From NCBI RefSeq assembly GCF_001707755.1, contig NZ_MBDL01000001.1:62001-126000 (forward strand): 64,000 nucleotides of DNA. Direction: 5' to 3'. Both the position numbers and the translations under genes were made by a program. This DNA comes from Acinetobacter celticus (GTDB lineage: Bacteria; Pseudomonadota; Gammaproteobacteria; Pseudomonadales; Moraxellaceae). Below, piece by piece: positions 60,156 through 64,000 of the stretch (position 1 is its first letter; each line of letters begins with the position of its first letter). Below the pieces are notes generated by a model that did not search any database, was not told the DNA's origin, and worked only from the letters and a program-made list of their open reading frames with translations.

Positions 60156-62462
60156 ATGGCACACCTTAGTCGTAAACATAGTAAGACTGCTTCTTTTGTT
60201 GCATTCGCAGCAACTTTACCACTTGCAGCCCATGCAACCGACTCAGAATTAAAAGTTACTCAATTACCTACTATTACAGTACAAGCAGAACAAATAAAAA
60301 ACTCATATCTAGCACCTAAAAGTTCATCGACTAAGCGTACAGAAGCAATTTTAGATACTGCAAAAACAGTTCAAGTCATCACCGAAAAAGCGCTCAAAGA
60401 TCAAGGTTTACTTTCACTCCAACAAGCCCTTGCAACCACGCCAGGTATTAGTTTTGGCGCAGGTGAAGGTGGTGGTGGCTATGGTGATAAAATTAACTTA
60501 CGCGGTTATGATGCAACCTACAACACAACAGTCGATGGATTACGTGACGCCGCATTAACCAACCGCTCAGACTTATTCAACTATGAAGCCGTTGAAGTTA
60601 TTAAGGGGGCGAATTCTGTTGAAAATGGCGTCGGACAAATTAGTGGCGGTGTTAATTTAGTTTCTAAAACACCCAAAAATGATGATAGCAATGACCTAAC
60701 TTTAGGTTTCGGTTCTGATGGTTACAAACGCTTTACGGGCGATTTCAATAAAGTTGTAGATGAAGACTTGGCCTTTCGTTTAAATGTCATGGGACATCAA
60801 AATACCTATGCAGGTCGTGATGAAGAAATGAAACGTTGGGGAATTGCACCATCGGTGACATTTGGTCTTAACGATACAACGAAAGCGACGTTATCGTATT
60901 TATATCAAAAAGATGAAAACGACCCGCAATATGGCGTGCCGTATTATAATGGTAAACCCGTTACAGGAATCTCGGATAAAAATAATTACGGCTATAGCAA
61001 TTTAGATCAACAAAATATTGAAAACCAAGTTGTAACATTCAAAGTTGAGAGCGAAATTAGTCCTAATGCTAAACTTAATTCCATTACTCGTTATAGCGAT
61101 ATTCGGCAAGAAGCCACTGTTTCTGCGCCTCAAGGAACATTTTGTTTGGCCAATGGTAAAGCCCCGACTGCCCTGACCAATGATAACCAAACAGGGTTTA
61201 AAGATTGTACAGCGGGTCAAGCAGGACAATATATTGTTTCAGGGCCGCGTGGTTATTATCGAGATACGCAGAACAAACAATTTGCCAATGATACAAATGT
61301 GAATGTGCAATTTAAAACGGGTGCGATTAATCATGCACTGGTTGCAGGTGTCGGGCTAAGCCGTGAAGACTATACCATTACCACAGCAGGCTATATTTAC
61401 AACGCAGATGGCACTGTAGCGGATAAACCGAATATGGATGTCTATAATCCTGAGCACTTTTGGAATGGCCCAACCAATTTCCGTAAAACAGGCTTTTCTG
61501 AAGGCAACTTAAATGTCTATTCGGCTTATTTGTTCGATACGCTAAAATTTGGTGAACAATGGCTACTAAACTTAGGGGTTCGCAACGACTACACCGATGG
61601 TCAATACCGCTCAGATAAAATTGAAACCACCACTGGCCTTGTTACACGTGGCACGACTTATCAGCAGTCAGATAATTTAATTTCTTATAATGCAGGATTA
61701 ACATTTAAACCAACCCCTGCAAGTAGTGTTTATCTCTCATATGCCAACGCGCAAAAACCGGTGCAAAACACCGCAAGTAGTAGTTGCTCTCAGACGGTTA
61801 CCAGTGGTGTCGTGACCGCAAATACATGCAGTACCGATCCTGAAAATGCAGTCGCTTATGAAATTGGTGCAAAATGGCAAGTGAATCCAAATTTCTTAGT
61901 ATCAGGGGCGGTATTTCGCAATGAGCAGGATAAAGTTCGTGTAACTAGCGATATTACTGGAGAGCCCGATGCGAAATTAGACGGCAAAAACTACGTACAA
62001 GGTGTTGAACTTGGTTTAGCAGGTGAAATCACCTCAAAGTGGAATCTCACTGCAAGCGCTGCGTATATGCAAGGCGAATATGACCAGACCAAGGTGAACG
62101 GCTCACCCAATGTTGACTTTCAAAAAGGCGATAAACTGGTTAATGTTCCTAAAATTTCTGGTAGTTTCTGGACGACCTATCAGTTTAATGACCAATGGCA
62201 AGCAGGTTATGGCTTAACCTATCAAGGTGAAATGTATTTAACCACGCACTCTGCGACCAATAATCTTATTGCACAAGTGAAGTCTGAAGATTATCTCGTG
62301 CACAATGCCTCTATTACTTATAACTACAGCAAAGACTTAAGTTTCCAATTGCTCGGTCAAAATTTAAGTGGTGAAAAATACTATACGCATATCCGCAACA
62401 ATGGCTGGGCAATGCCAGGTGAAGGACGCAAAGGCGTATTCAACATCAACTATAAATTCTAA
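60156..62462 (+). CDS. TonB-dependent siderophore receptor 2 (Fiu/PiuA-like)
   Basis: About 768 residues from ATG 60156 (AGGA seven bases upstream; a TTG two codons earlier is less likely). Signal peptide ending near AAHA, TonB-box-like TQLPTITVQAEQ, plug with TAKTVQVITEKALKDQG, TPGISFGAGEGGGG and INLRGYD, and a barrel ending in NINYKF. Plug and following piuC gene point to a catecholate or xenosiderophore receptor of the Fiu/PiuA group, a class also used by siderophore-linked beta-lactams. Cysteine pairs in two loops. Confidence 0.93.
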   Translation: MAHLSRKHSKTASFVAFAATLPLAAHATDSELKVTQLPTITVQAEQIKNSYLAPKSSSTKRTEAILDTAKTVQVITEKALKDQGLLSLQQALATTPGISFGAGEGGGGYGDKINLRGYDATYNTTVDGLRDAALTNRSDLFNYEAVEVIKGANSVENGVGQISGGVNLVSKTPKNDDSNDLTLGFGSDGYKRFTGDFNKVVDEDLAFRLNVMGHQNTYAGRDEEMKRWGIAPSVTFGLNDTTKATLSYLYQKDENDPQYGVPYYNGKPVTGISDKNNYGYSNLDQQNIENQVVTFKVESEISPNAKLNSITRYSDIRQEATVSAPQGTFCLANGKAPTALTNDNQTGFKDCTAGQAGQYIVSGPRGYYRDTQNKQFANDTNVNVQFKTGAINHALVAGVGLSREDYTITTAGYIYNADGTVADKPNMDVYNPEHFWNGPTNFRKTGFSEGNLNVYSAYLFDTLKFGEQWLLNLGVRNDYTDGQYRSDKIETTTGLVTRGTTYQQSDNLISYNAGLTFKPTPASSVYLSYANAQKPVQNTASSSCSQTVTSGVVTANTCSTDPENAVAYEIGAKWQVNPNFLVSGAVFRNEQDKVRVTSDITGEPDAKLDGKNYVQGVELGLAGEITSKWNLTASAAYMQGEYDQTKVNGSPNVDFQKGDKLVNVPKISGSFWTTYQFNDQWQAGYGLTYQGEMYLTTHSATNNLIAQVKSEDYLVHNASITYNYSKDLSFQLLGQNLSGEKYYTHIRNNGWAMPGEGRKGVFNINYKF

Positions 62463-62490
62463 AATATAGCCAAACCGTGTTAAAATTCAG

Positions 62491-62514
62491 CGTCTGATTC
62501 ATCAGGCGTTTTTT
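62491..62514 (+). terminator. Terminator between receptor 2 and piuC
   Basis: CGTCTGAT/ATCAGGCG around TC (one G-U pair) and six T residues. Some readthrough into piuC seems likely, as the genes are only 70 bases apart. Confidence 0.75.
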
Positions 62515-62532
62515 AATTAAAGGAATAATATC

Positions 62533-63216
62533 ATGATCTTACATATTCCAAATTTACTTAGCCTTGATGAACTCAATCATTGTCGCCAAACACTTAATCA
62601 AGCAGAATGGGTGGATGGAAAAATGACCACAGGCCATCAATCTGCTTATTTAAAAAATAATTTACAGCTTGCACAAGACTCTCAAGACGCCCTACAACTG
62701 GGACAAATCATTCAACAAGCAGCCAATTCAAATCCTCTATTTTTTAGTGCTTCGCTTCCCAAGATATTTCTTCCTCCACTCTTTAATTGCTATCAACATG
62801 GTGGTAATTTTGGAATGCATGTGGACAATGCCATTCGCAGACATCCACTGCTCAATAGCTATTTAAGAACAGATGTTTCCTGCACGGTATTCCTCTCTAA
62901 CCCTGAAGAATACACAGGTGGTGAATTGGTGATTGAAGATACATTTGGCACTCAAGAAGTGAAATTGCCAGCAGGCGATGCCATTGTTTACCCTTCAACA
63001 AGTTTACATATGGTCAATCCCGTAACTGAAGGTGCACGTTTTGCATCGTTCTTTTGGGTACAAAGTTTTATTGCATCCGATGCACAGCGCCGAATTTTAT
63101 TTGACCTTGATCAAAATATTCAAAAACTCACCATAGAACTTTCGGCCACACATGAACAAGTCATCAGCTTGACAGGGATTTATCATAATCTCTTACGTGA
63201 ATGGAGCGATTTATAA
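62533..63216 (+). CDS. piuC: PiuC/YbiX-type Fe(II)/2-oxoglutarate dioxygenase
   Basis: 227-residue PKHD-type hydroxylase. Iron ligands H-x-D in FGMHVDNAIR and His in SLHMVNPVTEGARF; the latter Arg should bind 2-oxoglutarate. These genes usually follow Fiu/PiuA receptors (fiu-ybiX in E. coli, piuA-piuC in Pseudomonas) and are thought to help use or process catechol siderophores, though the substrate is unproven. Good AAAGGA site upstream of the ATG. Confidence 0.94.
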   Translation: MILHIPNLLSLDELNHCRQTLNQAEWVDGKMTTGHQSAYLKNNLQLAQDSQDALQLGQIIQQAANSNPLFFSASLPKIFLPPLFNCYQHGGNFGMHVDNAIRRHPLLNSYLRTDVSCTVFLSNPEEYTGGELVIEDTFGTQEVKLPAGDAIVYPSTSLHMVNPVTEGARFASFFWVQSFIASDAQRRILFDLDQNIQKLTIELSATHEQVISLTGIYHNLLREWSDL

Positions 63217-63278
63217 AATTTTCTTATTTTAAGTACGCTTTTCTATTCATTTAAATTTTGTAAATTTGGACACCACCA

Positions 63279-64000
63279 ATGAATAAATCTCCTCTACCCG
63301 CTTTGACTCAAATTCCGCCTTATTTACAAACCATTGCAGACTACGAAATAGAGGCTGAAAAACATCTGTCGAATATGGTTTGGCAATATTTGCAAGGCGG
63401 TTCAATGGATGAACTGAGTGTCCAAAATAATCTAGCACAATTTAAAAACTTTCATTTGATGCCTCGCATGTTGAACGATTTAACCCAAGGCAATACCACC
63501 TGTGAAATTTTAGGCCAAAGCTTCCCGCATCCTATTTTTTTAGCGCCAATTGGTCATCAACAACAATTCCACCCCGATGCAGAAAGTGCTACTGCACTGG
63601 CAGCCGAAGTACTGGGTAGTAATATGGTACTGAGTACTTTTAGCAATACCGATATGCGTACTTTAAAACAGGACAACCCTTTTAAGTGGTTTCAGTTGTA
63701 TTGGCAGGGTGAGCGTGAAAAATCATTGGCCTTGGTCAAATTGGCAGAACAACAAAATTTTACAGCCATTGTGATTACAGTCGACTCACCACATACAGGT
63801 ATTCGTGACCGCGAACGGCGTATTTTTTTCCATTTACCCGAAAATATGCAACATCCACATACACCTGTACATATTCCATTGCCTGAATTAAAAGAAGGTG
63901 ATCATCCTGTTTTTAATGGCTTAATGAAAATTGCACCCACGTGGGATGATATTGCATGGATTGTGCAACAGACACACCTTCCTGTCATTTTAAAAGGCAT
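63279..64000 (+). CDS. FMN-dependent alpha-hydroxy-acid oxidase/dehydrogenase, partial
   Basis: Starts at ATG 63279 and is open for 240 codons to the window edge. LldD/lactate-oxidase fold: MPRMLNDLTQGNTTCEILGQ, then FLAPIGHQQQFHPDAE (FMN site), MVLSTFSNTDMRTL, FKWFQLYWQGERE (FMN site) and VITVDSPHTGIRDRERR. The C-terminal catalytic His/Arg lies beyond the window. Substrate (lactate, glycolate, mandelate or other) cannot be told. Same direction as piuC, 62 bases after it; whether it is part of the iron unit is unclear. Confidence 0.9.
   Translation, partial: MNKSPLPALTQIPPYLQTIADYEIEAEKHLSNMVWQYLQGGSMDELSVQNNLAQFKNFHLMPRMLNDLTQGNTTCEILGQSFPHPIFLAPIGHQQQFHPDAESATALAAEVLGSNMVLSTFSNTDMRTLKQDNPFKWFQLYWQGEREKSLALVKLAEQQNFTAIVITVDSPHTGIRDRERRIFFHLPENMQHPHTPVHIPLPELKEGDHPVFNGLMKIAPTWDDIAWIVQQTHLPVILKG

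Overview
The window is about 64 kb of bacterial chromosome, AT-rich (roughly 40% GC by eye), and looks like Acinetobacter or a close relative in the Moraxellaceae. The evidence is gene content and order: ilvI-ilvH-ilvC with a TTG-started ilvI, leuS-lptE-holA, rhodanese-grxC-secB, tig-clpP-clpX, adjacent ackA and pta, and a Fiu-like receptor followed by a PiuC-type hydroxylase. The protein sequences also read as Acinetobacter-like. No rRNA, tRNA or CRISPR was seen. Most of the window is conserved housekeeping chromosome with small decayed patches between genes.

Layout. 0.3-5 kb: an exported protein of unknown role, then the branched-chain amino acid genes ilvI-ilvH-ilvC. 5.7-11 kb: a DUF4124 protein, leuS, lptE, holA and a bacteriohemerythrin. 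11.6-16.3 kb: a MacA-MacB-OprM type tripartite exporter with a possible Fur box. 16.4-22.2 kb: a Sel1-repeat protein, tcdA, orn, rsgA and rhodanese-grxC-secB. 22.4-27.7 kb: fabI, a TatD-family hydrolase, two related lipoproteins and prfC. 27.7-33.3 kb: an accessory patch with a P4-type integrase relic at one end and an IS3-type transposase relic at the other; between them lie an amine oxidase, an exported amidohydrolase, a YcgJ-like lipoprotein and a TetR regulator. 33.4-43.7 kb: an MHYT-GGDEF-EAL protein, prc, nagZ, a methyltransferase, an alpha/beta hydrolase with a PilZ-like tail, and proA. 44-52.9 kb: ackA-pta, a decayed copy of the pta 3' end, a frameshifted lipoprotein gene, a methyltransferase behind an octanucleotide repeat, a 29-codon membrane ORF, class I fumarase and a DUF2846 lipoprotein. 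53-56.5 kb: clpX, clpP and tig. 56.9-64 kb: an iron-uptake region with a TonB-receptor relic, two TonB-dependent siderophore receptors with Fur-box-like sites, a PiuC-type dioxygenase and the start of an FMN-dependent alpha-hydroxy-acid oxidase that runs off the window.

How the genes work together. The right end is an iron-acquisition block, and the macAB-OprM set may be connected to it through Fur. Three genes touch cyclic-di-GMP: the MHYT-GGDEF-EAL protein (synthesis/breakdown), Orn (clears pGpG) and possibly the PilZ-like hydrolase (effector). ackA-pta and fumarase serve central carbon metabolism; tig, clpP, clpX, prc, secB and prfC serve protein quality control, export and translation.

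I did not find a clear multi-gene system of a new type. The best leads are the PilZ-like hydrolase fusion, the 29-codon membrane ORF, the octanucleotide repeat at a methyltransferase promoter, and a series of gene relics (pta, TonB receptor, integrase, IS3, split lipoprotein).
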